From Streptantibioticus parmotrematis (GTDB lineage: Bacteria > Actinomycetota > Actinomycetes > Streptomycetales > Streptomycetaceae), in assembly GCF_019890615.1 (NCBI RefSeq), contig NZ_JAINVZ010000005.1, forward strand, positions 248,001 through 312,000: a DNA stretch of 64,000 nt. Reading direction: 5' to 3'. Made by a program: the position numbers and the translations under genes. Under the pieces are notes generated by a model that had not been told where the DNA came from, did no database searches, and saw nothing but the letters and a program-made list of their open reading frames with translations. This document shows positions 1-31,837 of this stretch, in pieces; positions within the stretch are counted from its first letter, which is position 1; each line of letters opens with the position of its first letter.

Positions 1-7973
<7,973 letters not shown>

Positions 7974-7984
7974 GCACTCGTCCT

Positions 7985-8062
7985 GATCGTCCTGATCGAC
8001 TCGATCAACCCGATCGACTCGATCAACCTGATCAACCTGATCAATCTGATCAACCTGATCCC
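7985..8062. repeat. Tandem 9-bp GATC repeat between PKS genes
   Basis: Eight consecutive 9-nt units start with GATC (consensus GATCAACCT, variants GATCGACTC, GATCAACCC, GATCGTCCT, GATCAATCT), followed by a ninth partial unit. They fill most of the 104-bp gap between the stop of the first PKS gene and the start of the second. The period is three codons and stays in frame with the upstream gene past its TGA, so readthrough would give Leu-Ile-Asn-type repeats. The array ends just before the ribosome binding site (AAGGGGG) of the next gene. Confidence 0.9.
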
Positions 8063-8077
8063 AAGGGGGCACCCACG

Positions 8078-11000
8078 ATGGCGACCGAAGAACGGCTCCG
8101 CGAATACCTGAGACGAGCGACCGCCGACCTGGCCGACGCCCGGCACCGGCTGGCCGACGCCGAGGAGCGCGCGCACGAACCGATCGCCGTCGTCGGCATG
8201 GGATGCCGTTACCCCGGCGGGGTGACCGACCCGGACGGACTGTGGGACCTGGTGGACTCCGGCACGGACGCCACGAGTGCCTTCCCCGCCGAACGCGGCT
8301 GGGACGCCGAGGCGCTCTACGACCCCGACCCCGACACCCCCGGCCACACCTACTCGGCGCGCGGCGGGTTCCTCGACGACCCCGGAGCCTTCGACGCCCC
8401 GTTCTTCCGCATGAGCCCGCGCGGCGCCCAGGCCACCGACCCGCAGCACCGGCTGATGCTGGAGACCGCCTGGGAGGCGTTCGAACGCGCCGGCATCGAC
8501 CCGGCCACGCTGCGCGGCAGCCGCACCGGGGTGTGGGCGGGCCTGATGTACGAGTTCTACTCCGCGCAGCACCTCGGCGCGATCCCCGAAGAACTCGACG
8601 GTACCCTGCTCATCTCCAGCACCCCGAGCATGCTCTCGGGCCGTGTCTCCTACACCTTCGGCCTCGAAGGCCCCTCCGTCACGCTCGACACCGCCTGCTC
8701 GTCCTCGCTGGTCGCCGTCCACCAGGCGGTGCGCTCGCTGCGGGACGGGGAGTGCGCGTTGGCACTCGCGGGCGGGGTCACCGTGATGGCGGTGCCCGAC
8801 ATCTTCCTGGAGTTCTCCCGCCAGCGCGGACTGGCGCCGGACGGCCGCGTCAAGCCGTTCTCCGCCGACGCGGACGGCACCGTGTGGGCCGAGGGCTGCG
8901 GAGTGCTGCTGCTGGAGCGGCTGTCGGACGCGGTACGCGCCGGTCACCCCGTCCACGGCGTCATCCGGGGGACCGCCGTCAACCAGGACGGCGCGAGCAA
9001 CGGCCAGACCGCGCCCAGCGGCCCGGCCCAGGAGAAGGTCATCGCCCAGGCCCTCGCCGACGCCCGCCTGGAGGCCCGCGACATCGACGCGGTGGAGGCC
9101 CACGGAACCGGAACCCCGCTGGGCGATCCCATCGAGGCCAACGCCATCCTCGCCACCTACGGCAAGGGCAGGCCGCAGGACCGACCGCTGCTGCTGGGAT
9201 CGCTGAAGTCCAACATCGGCCACGCGCAGGCGGCTTCGGGCGTCGGCGGCATGATCAAGATGATGCTGGCGATGCGCCACGGCAAGCTGCCGCGCACCAT
9301 CAACATCAGCGCGCCGACCCCCCGGGTGGACTGGTCCTCCGGCGCGGTCGAGCTGCTGGACCGCGAACGGGAGTGGGCGCGCCGTGCGGACGGAACGCGT
9401 CGGGCGGCGGTGTCCTCGTTCGGCATCAGCGGCACCAACGCCCACGTCATCCTGGAGGAGCCGCCCGCCCCGGCCGGGTCGGAGACCTCGGACGATCCGC
9501 GGGCGACGGTGGTCAACGGCACCCCGGACACTCCCGTGAACGCGCCCGCCGCCTGGGTGCTCAGCGCCCGCGGCGACACCGCACTGCGCGGCCAGGCCCG
9601 CCGGCTCGCCGACCGGGTGAGCGCCGACCGGGGCCTGCGGCCGGTCGACGTGGCCTACTCGCTCGCGGCCACCCGCAGCCGCTTCGACGACCGCGCCGTG
9701 GTCGTCGGCCGCGACCGCGGCGAACTCCTCGACCGCCTGACCGCCTTCGCCGACGGCTCGGACGGCGCCTCCGTCATCACCGGGACCGCCTCCGGCACCA
9801 CACGCCCCGCGGTGGTGTTTTCGGGTCAGGGTGGTCAGCGGTTGGGGATGGGTCGGGGGTTGTATGAGGCGTTTCCGGTGTTCGCGGGGGCGTTCGATGG
9901 GGTGTGTGGGGTGGTTGACGGGTTGTTGGGTCGGTCGTTGAGGGAGGTGTTGTGGGCTGTGCCGGGGGGTGGGGCTGCGGGGTTGGTGGATGAGACGGGG
10001 TTTACGCAGCCGGGGTTGTTTGCGTTTGAGGTGGCGTTGTTCCGGTTGTTGGGGTCGTGGGGTGTGGTGCCGGGTGTGGTGGCGGGTCATTCGGTGGGGG
10101 AGTTCGCTGCGGCGTGTGTGGCGGGGTTGTGGGATGTGGGTGATGCGGCGCGGTTGGTGGTGGCGCGGGGTCGTTTGATGCAGGGGTTGCCGTCGGGTGG
10201 GGGGATGTTCGCGGTGGCGGCGGGTGAGGGGGAGGTGTTGGGGTCGCTGGCTGGTCTGGAGGGTCGGGTTGCTGTGGCGGCGGTCAACAGCCCTGTGGAT
10301 GTGGTGATTTCGGGTGAGGTGGAGGCGTGCCGGGCGGTTGCTGAGGTGTGGGTTTCTCGGGGGCGTCGGGTGTCGCGGTTGCCGGTGAGTCATGCGTTTC
10401 ATTCGCCGTTGATGGAGCCGATGCTTGAGGAGTTCCGGGCGGAGTTGGGTTCGGTGGAGTTTCGTGAGCCGGTGGTGGCGTATGAGCCGGCGGTGGGTGG
10501 GGGGCGTTCGTGGTCGGATCCGGAGTACTGGGTTGATCAGGTGCGGGGTGCGGTGCGGTTCGCTGATCTGGTCGGGCGGCTAGAAGCGTCCGGGACTGGT
10601 GTGTTTGTGGAGGTGGGTCCTCGGGCGGTGTTGTCGGGGATGGTGCGTTCCAGTCTGTCGCCGCAGTCCACGGCCACCGTCACCGCCACCGCACGCCGCG
10701 ACACCGAGGAACCCATGGCCCTGCTCACCGCACTCGCCCAGGCCCACGTCGCCGGGGCCGAGGTGGACTGGGCGGCCGTCGCGGAGGGCGGCCGGGCGGT
10801 TGAACTGCCCACGTACGCCTTCGACCACCAGCGCTACTGGCTCACCCGGTCCGCATCGCGCACCGACGCCGCCGACCTGGGCCTGACCGGTCTCGCCCAC
10901 CCGGTGCTGCGGGCCGCCGTCACCATGGCGGGCGGAGGCCTCGTGGCCACCGGGCGGCTCTCCGCGACCGACCTGCCCTGGCTCACCGACCACGCGGTGG

Positions 11001-13585
11001 CCGGACGGGTCGTGGTGCCCGGCGCCGCCCTGCTGGACCTCGTCCTGCGCGCTGGAGAACGCGCCGGATACGCCGCCGTCGCGGACCTCACGTTCGAGGC
11101 GCCGATGCTGCTCCCTTCGACCGGGGCGCTGGACGTCCAGGTGGCCGTGGACGCCGACGGTGCCGTGCGGGTGCACGCCCGCACCGACGCGGACGCCGAC
11201 TGGAGCCGGCACGCCTCCGGCACCCTGGCGGCCGACGCGGGCGGTGTCGATTCCTGCGCCTGGGCCGCCGCCTGGCCGCCGCCCGGCGCCGAGCCCGTCG
11301 AACTCCACGGCGCCTACGAGCGGTTGGCCGACCTCGGCTACGAGTACGGCCCCGCCTTCCGTGGTCTGCGCGCCGCGTGGCGTTCCGGCGGCGAGTTGTT
11401 CGCCGAGGTCGCGGTGCCCGAGGCCGCCGAGGAGAACGGGTTCGGGCTGCACCCGGTACTGCTGGACTCCGCCTTCCACCCCTACGTCGCGGACGGCGAC
11501 TCCACCGAACTGCGACTTCCCTTCGTCTTCCGGGGCGTGCGCCAGGTCGCCACCGGGGCCACCGCCCTGCGGCTGCGACTGGCCGCCACCGGCACCGACC
11601 GGCTTTCCGTCGAGGCAGTCGACGACGACGGCCGACTGGTGTTGTCAGCAGTCGAGTTGACGGTGCGCAAGGTCGCCGCTGAGGCGCTGGTGGCGTCGGG
11701 CGGCGGAAGCGCTCCGGCGGGCTACGGTCAGGTCGAGTGGACGCCCGTCGCGCCCGAGCCGGACGCCGACGCCACCTGGGCCCGGCTGGGCCACGGCGTC
11801 GACGCGCTGCCCGACTACGCCGATCCGGACGCACTGGCCGCCGCGGGCGGCGGCCCCGACTACGTGCTGATCGACTGCGACGCCCACGAGGCATCCCGCT
11901 CCGGTGACGTGCCCGCGGCGGTGCGCGGGATCACCGCGTACGTCCTCGGCCTGCTCCAGCGTGCCGCAGCCGACCCGGCGCTCGCGAAGGCACGGCTCGT
12001 CTTCCGGGCCGACCCCGACGCGCCGCGCACCGGTGCGGTGTGGGGACTGGTGCGGGCCGCGCAGCTCGAACACCCGGACCGGTTCGTCCTGTTCACCGGC
12101 GACGCCCCTGACCCGGCCACTCACGTCCCGGCTCTGCTCGCCGGTGCGGTCGCCGCGGGGGAGACGCAGCTGCGCGCTCGCGACGGTGCCCTGCTGGCTC
12201 CGCGCATCGCCCGGCGCGGTGTCGCGGCGACCGCCACCGCCCGGATCCCGGCCGACGGCACCGTGCTCGTCACCGGCGGGACCGGCGGTCTCGGCGCCCT
12301 GGTGGCCCGCCGCCTGGTCGAGCGCTTCGGCGTACGCCACCTGCTGCTGGTCTCGCGCAGTGGCCCGGACGCCGCGGGTGTGCCGCAACTCGTCGCGGAA
12401 ATAGAGGCGTCGGGCGCCACGGTACGCGTCGAGTCCTGTGACGTCGCCGACCGCGAGGCGTTGGCGGCGCTGCTCGACTCGGTGCCGGCCGACCACCCGC
12501 TGACCGGCGTCGTGCACGCGGCCGGAACGCTGGACGACGCGCCCCTGGGCAGCCTCACCCCCGAACGCCTGGAGCGCGTACTGCGGCCCAAGGCCGACGC
12601 CGCCTGGCTGCTGCACGAACTGACGCTGGATCAGCCACTACGGTTCTTCATCCTGTTCTCGTCGATCGCGGGCGCCCTGGGCAACGCCGGACAGGCCAAC
12701 TACGCCGCCGCCAACACCTTCCTCGACGCCCTCGCCCGCCACCGTGCCGCCGCCGGACTGCCCGCGCTCTCCATCGACTGGGGGCTGTGGAAGACCGCCG
12801 GAATGGGTGCGGGACTGACGCCCGCCGATGAGGCCAGGCTCGCCCGCATCGGTGTCGCCGCCCTCACCGAACAGCAGGGCCTCGACCTGTTCGACGCGGC
12901 CCTGGCGGACGACGGCTCGGGTGATCCCGTGGTCGTGGCCTCGCGCTGGACCCTCGACGGCCTGCGGGCCCGTGCGGAAAGCGGCGAGAGCGTGCCGCCG
13001 GTGCTGCGCGGCATGGTCCGCGGCGTACGGAAGGCGGCGCCCTCACGCACCACGGCGGGCGGACCGCGTGCCGTCACCCTCGGGGAGGCGCTGGCCGGGC
13101 TGACCGCGGCGGACGCCCGGCACAAGGTGGTCGAGACCCTGCGTTCCCACGTGGCGGCCGTGCTCGCGCACGGATCGGCCGATTCGGTGGCGGTCGACCG
13201 GGCCTTCATCGACCTCGGCTTCGACTCGCTGACCTCCGTCGAACTGCGCAACCGCGTCAACGCGGACACCGGCCTCGCGCTCCCGGCCACCTTGGTCTTC
13301 GACCACCCCACGGTCTCCGCCCTGGCCGACCACCTGCTCGCCGAGCTGGCGCCGCAGGCCCCCGACCCGGCGCAGGCGCTGGCCACCGCGCTCGACGCAC
13401 TCACCATCGAGGCACTGGACGCCGAACCAGGGCGCCACACGCATGTACTGACGCTGCTTCAGGAAGCCGTCGAGCGGCTGACGGTCACTGCGAACGGTTC
13501 CGACGGGGCGCCGGACGGGCTCACCGACGAGCTGGAGACCGCCTCCGACGAGGAGATCTTCGCCTTCATCGACGCCCAGTTGTGA
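8078..13585 (+). CDS. Type I PKS, one module KS-AT-DH-KR-ACP
   Basis: This 1835-residue single-module PKS starts with a coiled docking helix ([15 protein letters not shown]). The KS covers about residues 34-457 with Cys207 in DTACSSS. The AT is at about 578-874 (GHSVGE, HAFH: malonyl-CoA), the DH at about 938-1204 with intact HxxxGxxxxP and DSAFH, the KR at about 1393-1610 and the ACP at about 1681-1754 (LGFDSL). The KR has GGTGGLG, an LDD loop (B-type) and YAAAN. There is no ER, so the module should leave a double bond; together with module B upstream this predicts a conjugated diene. The tail [13 protein letters not shown] resembles that of the preceding gene. The AT lies in a G/T-rich block shared with the upstream gene. 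The ATG has AAGGGGG 8 nt upstream. Confidence 0.96.
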   Translation: MATEERLREYLRRATADLADARHRLADAEERAHEPIAVVGMGCRYPGGVTDPDGLWDLVDSGTDATSAFPAERGWDAEALYDPDPDTPGHTYSARGGFLDDPGAFDAPFFRMSPRGAQATDPQHRLMLETAWEAFERAGIDPATLRGSRTGVWAGLMYEFYSAQHLGAIPEELDGTLLISSTPSMLSGRVSYTFGLEGPSVTLDTACSSSLVAVHQAVRSLRDGECALALAGGVTVMAVPDIFLEFSRQRGLAPDGRVKPFSADADGTVWAEGCGVLLLERLSDAVRAGHPVHGVIRGTAVNQDGASNGQTAPSGPAQEKVIAQALADARLEARDIDAVEAHGTGTPLGDPIEANAILATYGKGRPQDRPLLLGSLKSNIGHAQAASGVGGMIKMMLAMRHGKLPRTINISAPTPRVDWSSGAVELLDREREWARRADGTRRAAVSSFGISGTNAHVILEEPPAPAGSETSDDPRATVVNGTPDTPVNAPAAWVLSARGDTALRGQARRLADRVSADRGLRPVDVAYSLAATRSRFDDRAVVVGRDRGELLDRLTAFADGSDGASVITGTASGTTRPAVVFSGQGGQRLGMGRGLYEAFPVFAGAFDGVCGVVDGLLGRSLREVLWAVPGGGAAGLVDETGFTQPGLFAFEVALFRLLGSWGVVPGVVAGHSVGEFAAACVAGLWDVGDAARLVVARGRLMQGLPSGGGMFAVAAGEGEVLGSLAGLEGRVAVAAVNSPVDVVISGEVEACRAVAEVWVSRGRRVSRLPVSHAFHSPLMEPMLEEFRAELGSVEFREPVVAYEPAVGGGRSWSDPEYWVDQVRGAVRFADLVGRLEASGTGVFVEVGPRAVLSGMVRSSLSPQSTATVTATARRDTEEPMALLTALAQAHVAGAEVDWAAVAEGGRAVELPTYAFDHQRYWLTRSASRTDAADLGLTGLAHPVLRAAVTMAGGGLVATGRLSATDLPWLTDHAVAGRVVVPGAALLDLVLRAGERAGYAAVADLTFEAPMLLPSTGALDVQVAVDADGAVRVHARTDADADWSRHASGTLAADAGGVDSCAWAAAWPPPGAEPVELHGAYERLADLGYEYGPAFRGLRAAWRSGGELFAEVAVPEAAEENGFGLHPVLLDSAFHPYVADGDSTELRLPFVFRGVRQVATGATALRLRLAATGTDRLSVEAVDDDGRLVLSAVELTVRKVAAEALVASGGGSAPAGYGQVEWTPVAPEPDADATWARLGHGVDALPDYADPDALAAAGGGPDYVLIDCDAHEASRSGDVPAAVRGITAYVLGLLQRAAADPALAKARLVFRADPDAPRTGAVWGLVRAAQLEHPDRFVLFTGDAPDPATHVPALLAGAVAAGETQLRARDGALLAPRIARRGVAATATARIPADGTVLVTGGTGGLGALVARRLVERFGVRHLLLVSRSGPDAAGVPQLVAEIEASGATVRVESCDVADREALAALLDSVPADHPLTGVVHAAGTLDDAPLGSLTPERLERVLRPKADAAWLLHELTLDQPLRFFILFSSIAGALGNAGQANYAAANTFLDALARHRAAAGLPALSIDWGLWKTAGMGAGLTPADEARLARIGVAALTEQQGLDLFDAALADDGSGDPVVVASRWTLDGLRARAESGESVPPVLRGMVRGVRKAAPSRTTAGGPRAVTLGEALAGLTAADARHKVVETLRSHVAAVLAHGSADSVAVDRAFIDLGFDSLTSVELRNRVNADTGLALPATLVFDHPTVSALADHLLAELAPQAPDPAQALATALDALTIEALDAEPGRHTHVLTLLQEAVERLTVTANGSDGAPDGLTDELETASDEEIFAFIDAQL
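9809..10705 (+). repeat. GRINS-like AT-domain repeat, copy 2
   Basis: This is the second copy of the skewed AT-coding block at 4038-4934. The junctions are sharp: at both ends the sequence returns within a few bases to C-ending codon use that differs between the two genes. A separate stretch of about 46 bp at the end of the preceding KS (3663-3709 and 9386-9432) is also identical, which suggests homologous exchange or gene conversion between the modules. Confidence 0.85.
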
Positions 13586-13726
13586 AGCGCTTCATCGACG
13601 CCCGGACGTGAACCGAGGGACGCCCGGCAGCCCACCGCCGCAGGGCCCCTCACCCGAACAACCGCTCCACCGGCACCACTTCACCGACTTCCCACATCCG
13701 ACAGGACCATGGCAGGGGTAGGCAGG

Positions 13727-18526
<4,800 letters not shown>

Positions 18527-18535
18527 AGGACGGAC

Positions 18536-27496
<8,961 letters not shown>

Positions 27497-27508
27497 GCCG
27501 GACCACCG

Positions 27509-27540
27509 GCGCGCACGGCCGCCACCGCAGCCGTGCGCGC
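27509..27540 (+). terminator. Inverted repeat after the PKS genes
   Basis: A perfect 11-bp stem (GCGCGCACGGC with GCCGTGCGCGC) encloses a 10-nt loop just after the stop codon at 27496. No T run follows. It may be a factor-independent terminator of the actinobacterial type or an mRNA 3'-end stabiliser that partly separates the PKS genes from the extender-unit genes. Confidence 0.5.
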
Positions 27541-27607
27541 CCGTACCACCGCAAGAGACATCACCGACCTGATCAGCAGTCACATCCCATATCCCACAGG
27601 AGAGATC

Positions 27608-28462
27608 ATGACCGTCGTAGGCGTTGTCGGAGCCGGTGTGATGGGCATCGGGGTCGCGCAGAACCTCGCCAGCTCCGGGTACGAGACCATCCTGGTGGAC
27701 GTCGAGGAGCGCATCCTCGACGACGCCAAGGCGGCCATCAACCGCAACTGCCGGCTCAGCCGCCTGATGGGCGGACCGGCGCTCGACCCCGACGAGGTGC
27801 TCGGCCGCATCACCACCGCGGTGGGCGTCGAGGCGCTGGCCAAGGCCGAGATCGTCATCGAGAACGTCACCGAGAACTGGGACGTCAAGCGCGAGGTGCA
27901 CGCCCGCCTGGACCAGGTCCTCACCCCCGAGGCCGTGGTCATCGTCAACACCTCCGCCATTCCCATCACCCGGGTCGCGGCGGTCGGCGACCACCCGGAG
28001 CGGGTCGTGGGCGTGCACTTCATGAACCCCGTCCCCGCCAAGCCCGTGGTCGAGCTGATCCCCGGCTTCCACACCGCGCCGGAGACCGTCGAGGTCACCC
28101 GCCAACTGCTCAGCGGCATGGGCAAGAAGGCGGTGGACGTCAAGGACGCCTCCGGCTTCGTCTCCAACCGCGTCCTGATGCTCACCGTCAACGAGGCCGC
28201 CTACCTCGTGCACGAGGGCGTGGCGACCGCCGAGTCCGTCGACGAGGTCTTCCGCGGCTGCTTCGGCCACCCGATGGGCCCGCTGGAGACCGCCGACCTC
28301 ATCGGCGTCGACACCATCCTCTACAGCGTCGAGGTGCTCTACGAGCACTACGCCGACAGCAAGTACCGCCCGTGCCCGCTGCTGAAGCAGATGACCGACG
28401 CGGGCCTGCACGGCCGCAAGACCGGCCGCGGCTTCTACACCTACGACAACGCCGGCCAGTGA
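27608..28462 (+). CDS. 3-hydroxyacyl-CoA dehydrogenase family (FkbK/ZmaG-like)
   Basis: This 284-residue NAD-dependent dehydrogenase starts at an ATG preceded by AGGAGA. The N-terminus has the Rossmann motif GVVGAGVMGIG. Conserved family features follow: HFMNPVP, KDASGFVSNRV and the C-terminal KTGRGFYTY. In methoxymalonyl-ACP (FkbK) and hydroxymalonyl/aminomalonyl-ACP (ZmaG) pathways the homologue oxidises the C3 hydroxyl of a glyceryl- or seryl-ACP to the aldehyde. The adjacent ACP, acyl-CoA dehydrogenase and FkbH genes make that role very likely here. Catabolic beta-oxidation is the alternative, but the context argues against it. Confidence 0.9.
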   Translation: MTVVGVVGAGVMGIGVAQNLASSGYETILVDVEERILDDAKAAINRNCRLSRLMGGPALDPDEVLGRITTAVGVEALAKAEIVIENVTENWDVKREVHARLDQVLTPEAVVIVNTSAIPITRVAAVGDHPERVVGVHFMNPVPAKPVVELIPGFHTAPETVEVTRQLLSGMGKKAVDVKDASGFVSNRVLMLTVNEAAYLVHEGVATAESVDEVFRGCFGHPMGPLETADLIGVDTILYSVEVLYEHYADSKYRPCPLLKQMTDAGLHGRKTGRGFYTYDNAGQ

Positions 28463-28524
28463 ACCCCTACGCCGCACCCCGGCTGCGCATCCGCTCGTAC
28501 CCACTACACCTGAGGGAGACCGTC

Positions 28525-28779
28525 ATGTCCGACACCACCGCCACCCAGATCCTGTCCTTCATCGAGGCCCGCTTCCCGCAGGCGCGCATCGACCGCACCC
28601 AGGACATCTTCTCCCTGGGCTTCATCAACTCGCTGTTCGCGATGGAGCTGGTGATGTTCATCGAGAAGACCTTCGGACTCACCGTCCCCAACGACGAGCT
28701 GAACATCAACAACTTCCGCACCGTCGACGCCATGACCGCCCTGGTCGACCGGCAGCGCGGCACCGTCGGCGTGGCCTGA
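28525..28779 (+). CDS. Discrete acyl carrier protein for extender unit (FkbJ/ZmaD-like)
   Basis: This 84-residue carrier protein has its phosphopantetheine Ser at position 36 in GFINSL, a signature of discrete ACPs that carry glycerate-derived extender units rather than the GxDSL of assembly-line ACPs. TGAGGGAG lies 5 nt before the ATG. It sits between the hydroxyacyl dehydrogenase and acyl-CoA dehydrogenase genes, as in FkbJ-type cassettes. It probably carries the glyceryl thioester through two oxidations to hydroxymalonyl-ACP. Confidence 0.9.
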   Translation: MSDTTATQILSFIEARFPQARIDRTQDIFSLGFINSLFAMELVMFIEKTFGLTVPNDELNINNFRTVDAMTALVDRQRGTVGVA

Positions 28780-28790
28780 GGGGGGCCGTC

Positions 28791-29948
28791 ATGACGAGCC
28801 TGACCACGGCGCCGCCGGCGCCGGAACGTACCCGGACCATCGACCGGACCACGGTGCGCGCGTTCGTCGACGAACACATCATGCCGCGAGCCGACGCGTA
28901 CGACCGCGAGGGCACCGTCCCGGAGGACATCCTGGAGCGGATCGCGGAGGCCGGACTGTGGGCCCCGTTCCTGCCCGCCGAACTCGGCGGGCAGGGGCTG
29001 GACCTGGTGACCCTCGGCGAGGTCCACGAGGAGGTCGGCCGCGGCTGCTCCTCGGTGCGCAGCCTGCTGACCGTCCACACCATGCTCTCCTGGGCCCTTC
29101 AACGCTGGGGCAGCGCCGAGCAGATCGAGCGCTGGGGCAGGGACCTGGCCGCGGGCCGCGTCCTGGGCTCCTTCTGCCTGTCGGAGGCGGGTGCCGGCAG
29201 CGACGCGGCCGGCATCCGCACCACCGCGGAACCGCACGGCGGTGGCTGGCTGCTCAACGGGCGCAAGAAGTGGATCACCGGCGGGCAGCGCTCCGACCTG
29301 TTCCTCGTCTTCGCCCGCACCGAGACCAGCATCATCGCGCTGCTCGTGCCCCGCGCCACCCCCGGCGTGGCGGTGCTGCCGATCGAGGACATGCTCGGCA
29401 CCCGCGCCTCCATGCTGGCGGAACTGGAGTTCACCGACGTACGGCTGGGCCCCGACGCGCTGCTCGGCCCCGCCTCGTTCGCCGCCGGAATGGTGCTCAG
29501 CGGCACACTCGACCTGGGCCGCTACAGCGTCGCCTCCGGCTCCACCGGCATCCTCCAGGCCTGCCTGGAGGCCTGCGCCCACTACACCGCCCGCCGCACC
29601 GTCGGCGGCAGTCCGTTGCGCGAACTCGCCCTGATCCGGGCGAAGTTGTCGGACATGGTGACCGACCTGAGGGCCGCCAGGCTGCTGTGCCACCAGGCGG
29701 GCGCGCTCAAGGACGCCGGGGACCCCGGCACGATCATGGCCACCTGGGTGGCCAAGTACTTCGCGTCCACCGCCGCCGCGCGGCACTCCACCGAGGCGGT
29801 CCAGGTGCACGGCGCCAACGGGTGCAGCACCGACTACCCCGTCGCCCGTCTGTACCGGGACGCGAAGGTCATGGAAATCATCGAGGGCAGCAACGAGATC
29901 CAGCGCATCACCATCGCTGACGAGGCGTACCGGGAGTGGTCACTGTGA
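28791..29948 (+). CDS. Acyl-CoA dehydrogenase family, extender oxidation (FkbI/ZmaE-like)
   Basis: This 385-residue flavoprotein is of normal length for the family. It has the FAD-binding middle region (CLSEAGAGSDAAG), KKWITGG, and the C-terminal IIEGSNEIQRI with the catalytic Glu in place. In FkbI-type pathways the enzyme oxidises the 3-oxo form of the ACP-bound unit to the carboxylate. It starts 11 nt after the ACP gene behind GAGGGGGG and overlaps the next gene through GTGA, so it is translationally coupled. Confidence 0.9.
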   Translation: MTSLTTAPPAPERTRTIDRTTVRAFVDEHIMPRADAYDREGTVPEDILERIAEAGLWAPFLPAELGGQGLDLVTLGEVHEEVGRGCSSVRSLLTVHTMLSWALQRWGSAEQIERWGRDLAAGRVLGSFCLSEAGAGSDAAGIRTTAEPHGGGWLLNGRKKWITGGQRSDLFLVFARTETSIIALLVPRATPGVAVLPIEDMLGTRASMLAELEFTDVRLGPDALLGPASFAAGMVLSGTLDLGRYSVASGSTGILQACLEACAHYTARRTVGGSPLRELALIRAKLSDMVTDLRAARLLCHQAGALKDAGDPGTIMATWVAKYFASTAAARHSTEAVQVHGANGCSTDYPVARLYRDAKVMEIIEGSNEIQRITIADEAYREWSL

Positions 29949-31027
29949 CAACGACGACCGAGGCCCCCGCACCGGCCGCGGCCCCGCCGGCGAAGCCGGT
30001 CCAGGGACGGATCAAGTGCGTGGTGTGGGACCTGGACAACACCCTGTGGGACGGGGTGCTGCTGGAGGACGGGGAGGTCACCGTGCGCCCCGGTGTGATC
30101 GAGCACATCAGACGCCTGGACGCGATGGGCGTGCTGCACTCGGTCGCCAGCAAGAACGACCACGAGACCGCCATGGCGAAGTTGCGCGAACTGGGCCTGG
30201 AGGAGATGTTCCTGGCCCCGCGCATCGGCTGGAACCCCAAGTCGGAGTCGCTGCGGCAGCTCGCGGAGAAACTCAACCTGGGCCTTGACGCCTTCGCCTT
30301 CGTCGACGACCAGGACTTCGAACTGGCCGAGATGGCCTACTCGTTGCCCCAGGTCACCCGGGTCAACGCGGCCGACATCGACACCGAGCTGGTCAAGCCC
30401 GACTACCGGCCGCGCTTCGTCTCCGACGAGTCCGCGCAGCGCCGGGAGATGTACCGCAGCCAGCTGGAGCGCGACGAGGTGCGCGAGGAGTTCACCGGCA
30501 CCAACGAGGAGTTCCTCGCGAGCCTGGAGATGGTCTTCACCATCGCCCCGGCCGCCCGCGAGGACCTCCAGCGGGCCGAGGAACTGACGATCCGCACCAA
30601 CCAGCTCAACTCCACCGGCCGCACCTACTCCTACGACGAGCTGGACGCCCTGCGCGAGTCGCCCGACCACCTGCTGCTGGTGGCCACCCTCACCGACCGC
30701 TTCGGCAGCTACGGCAAGATCGGCCTGGCACTGGTGGACCGCAGCGGCCCCGACTGGCGGCTCAACATGATGCTGATGTCGTGCCGGGTGATGTCCCGCG
30801 GCGTCGGCTCGGTGCTCCTCAACCACCTGATGGAACGAGCGAGGGAGGCGGGCGCGGGCCTGGTGGCCGACTTCGTGCCCACCGGACGCAACCGCATGAT
30901 GCAGATCACCTACGCCTTCAGCGGCTTCCGCGAGGTGGCCAAGGACGGCGACCGGCAACTGCTCGCCGCCGACCTGGACCGCGCGCAGGAGCAGCCCGGC
31001 TACGTCACCGTACGGGTGACGCGGTGA
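29945..31027 (+). CDS. FkbH-like D-glyceryl-ACP synthase (HAD superfamily)
   Basis: This protein of about 360 residues belongs to the FkbH family, which recruits D-1,3-bisphosphoglycerate, removes phosphate and loads glyceryl onto an ACP. The HAD motif VVWDLDNTLWDG lies near the N-terminus. The C-terminal part has a GNAT-like fold segment (RVMSRGVGSVLLNHL). The GTG at 29945 overlaps the preceding TGA; a GTG at 29936 is also in frame. With the three upstream genes it completes a glycerate-to-hydroxymalonyl-ACP set. No FkbG-type O-methyltransferase is present, which argues for hydroxymalonyl rather than methoxymalonyl. Confidence 0.92.
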   Translation: MTTTTEAPAPAAAPPAKPVQGRIKCVVWDLDNTLWDGVLLEDGEVTVRPGVIEHIRRLDAMGVLHSVASKNDHETAMAKLRELGLEEMFLAPRIGWNPKSESLRQLAEKLNLGLDAFAFVDDQDFELAEMAYSLPQVTRVNAADIDTELVKPDYRPRFVSDESAQRREMYRSQLERDEVREEFTGTNEEFLASLEMVFTIAPAAREDLQRAEELTIRTNQLNSTGRTYSYDELDALRESPDHLLLVATLTDRFGSYGKIGLALVDRSGPDWRLNMMLMSCRVMSRGVGSVLLNHLMERAREAGAGLVADFVPTGRNRMMQITYAFSGFREVAKDGDRQLLAADLDRAQEQPGYVTVRVTR

Positions 31028-31809
31028 CCACGGCCGTCTCGACGGGGGCGGCCATCACCGCCGCCCCCTGGCTGCCGTTCGCCGAGCACGAGCCCGACCG
31101 CGGCTCCTTGCGGCTGTACTGCCTGCCGCACGCGGGCGGCTCGGCGTCCGCGTACCGCTCCTGGTTCGGGCGGCTGCCCGGGGTGTCCGTGCGCCCCGTC
31201 CAGCCGCCCGGCCGGGAGACCCGGCTGCGCGAGACCCCGCACACCACGATGGCCGCCCTGGTCGCCGAACTCGCCGATGGCCTGCTGGCGGTGGAGGACG
31301 GCCCGTACGCCGTCTACGGGCACAGCCTGGGCGCGCTCGTCGGCTTCGAGCTGCTGCGCGAGGTACGCCGCCGCGGCGGGCCCGAGCCGGTGCACCTGTT
31401 CGTCTCCGGCAGCGCCGCGCCGGGCGACGACCCCGTGGACGACGGGCCGCCGGTCGCGGCGATGACGGACGCCGAGGTGGTCGCCCTGCTGCGGCGGATC
31501 GGCGGCACCCCGGAATGGATGCTGACCGATCCCACCGTGCTGCGGATGATCCTGCCGCCCTTCCGCGCCGACTTCACCGTCAAGGAGGGCTACGTCTGCC
31601 CGCCCGAGCCGCCGCTCACCGTGCCGGTGACCGCGCTGGCCGCCACCGACGACCCGCGCGCCGGGAGCGCGGACGTGGCCGGCTGGCGGGACCAGACCCT
31701 CGGGCGCTTCCGCCTCCACACCCTGACCGGCGGCCACTTCGCCGTACTCGAACAGCCCGGCGTCACCCACCGCCACATCACCGAGGCCCTGCGCGCCACC
31801 GCCCGGTGA
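31024..31809 (+). CDS. Type II thioesterase
   Basis: This alpha/beta hydrolase of 261 residues has the TEII motifs LPHAGGSA near the N-terminus, GHSLGA (nucleophile Ser) and GGHFAVL with the catalytic His. Such enzymes clear misacylated carrier domains in PKS and NRPS lines. The GTG start overlaps the stop of the FkbH gene (GTGA). It is the only thioesterase in the window; no PKS module carries a terminal TE. Confidence 0.93.
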   Translation: MTTAVSTGAAITAAPWLPFAEHEPDRGSLRLYCLPHAGGSASAYRSWFGRLPGVSVRPVQPPGRETRLRETPHTTMAALVAELADGLLAVEDGPYAVYGHSLGALVGFELLREVRRRGGPEPVHLFVSGSAAPGDDPVDDGPPVAAMTDAEVVALLRRIGGTPEWMLTDPTVLRMILPPFRADFTVKEGYVCPPEPPLTVPVTALAATDDPRAGSADVAGWRDQTLGRFRLHTLTGGHFAVLEQPGVTHRHITEALRATAR

Positions 31810-31837
31810 TCCACCCACCCCCACCGAGAGGCACGAG

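Noticed and set aside
7985-8062. The 9-bp GATC array as an origin or CRISPR
   Set aside because: There are no spacers, DnaA boxes or replication genes; it is a simple tandem repeat.
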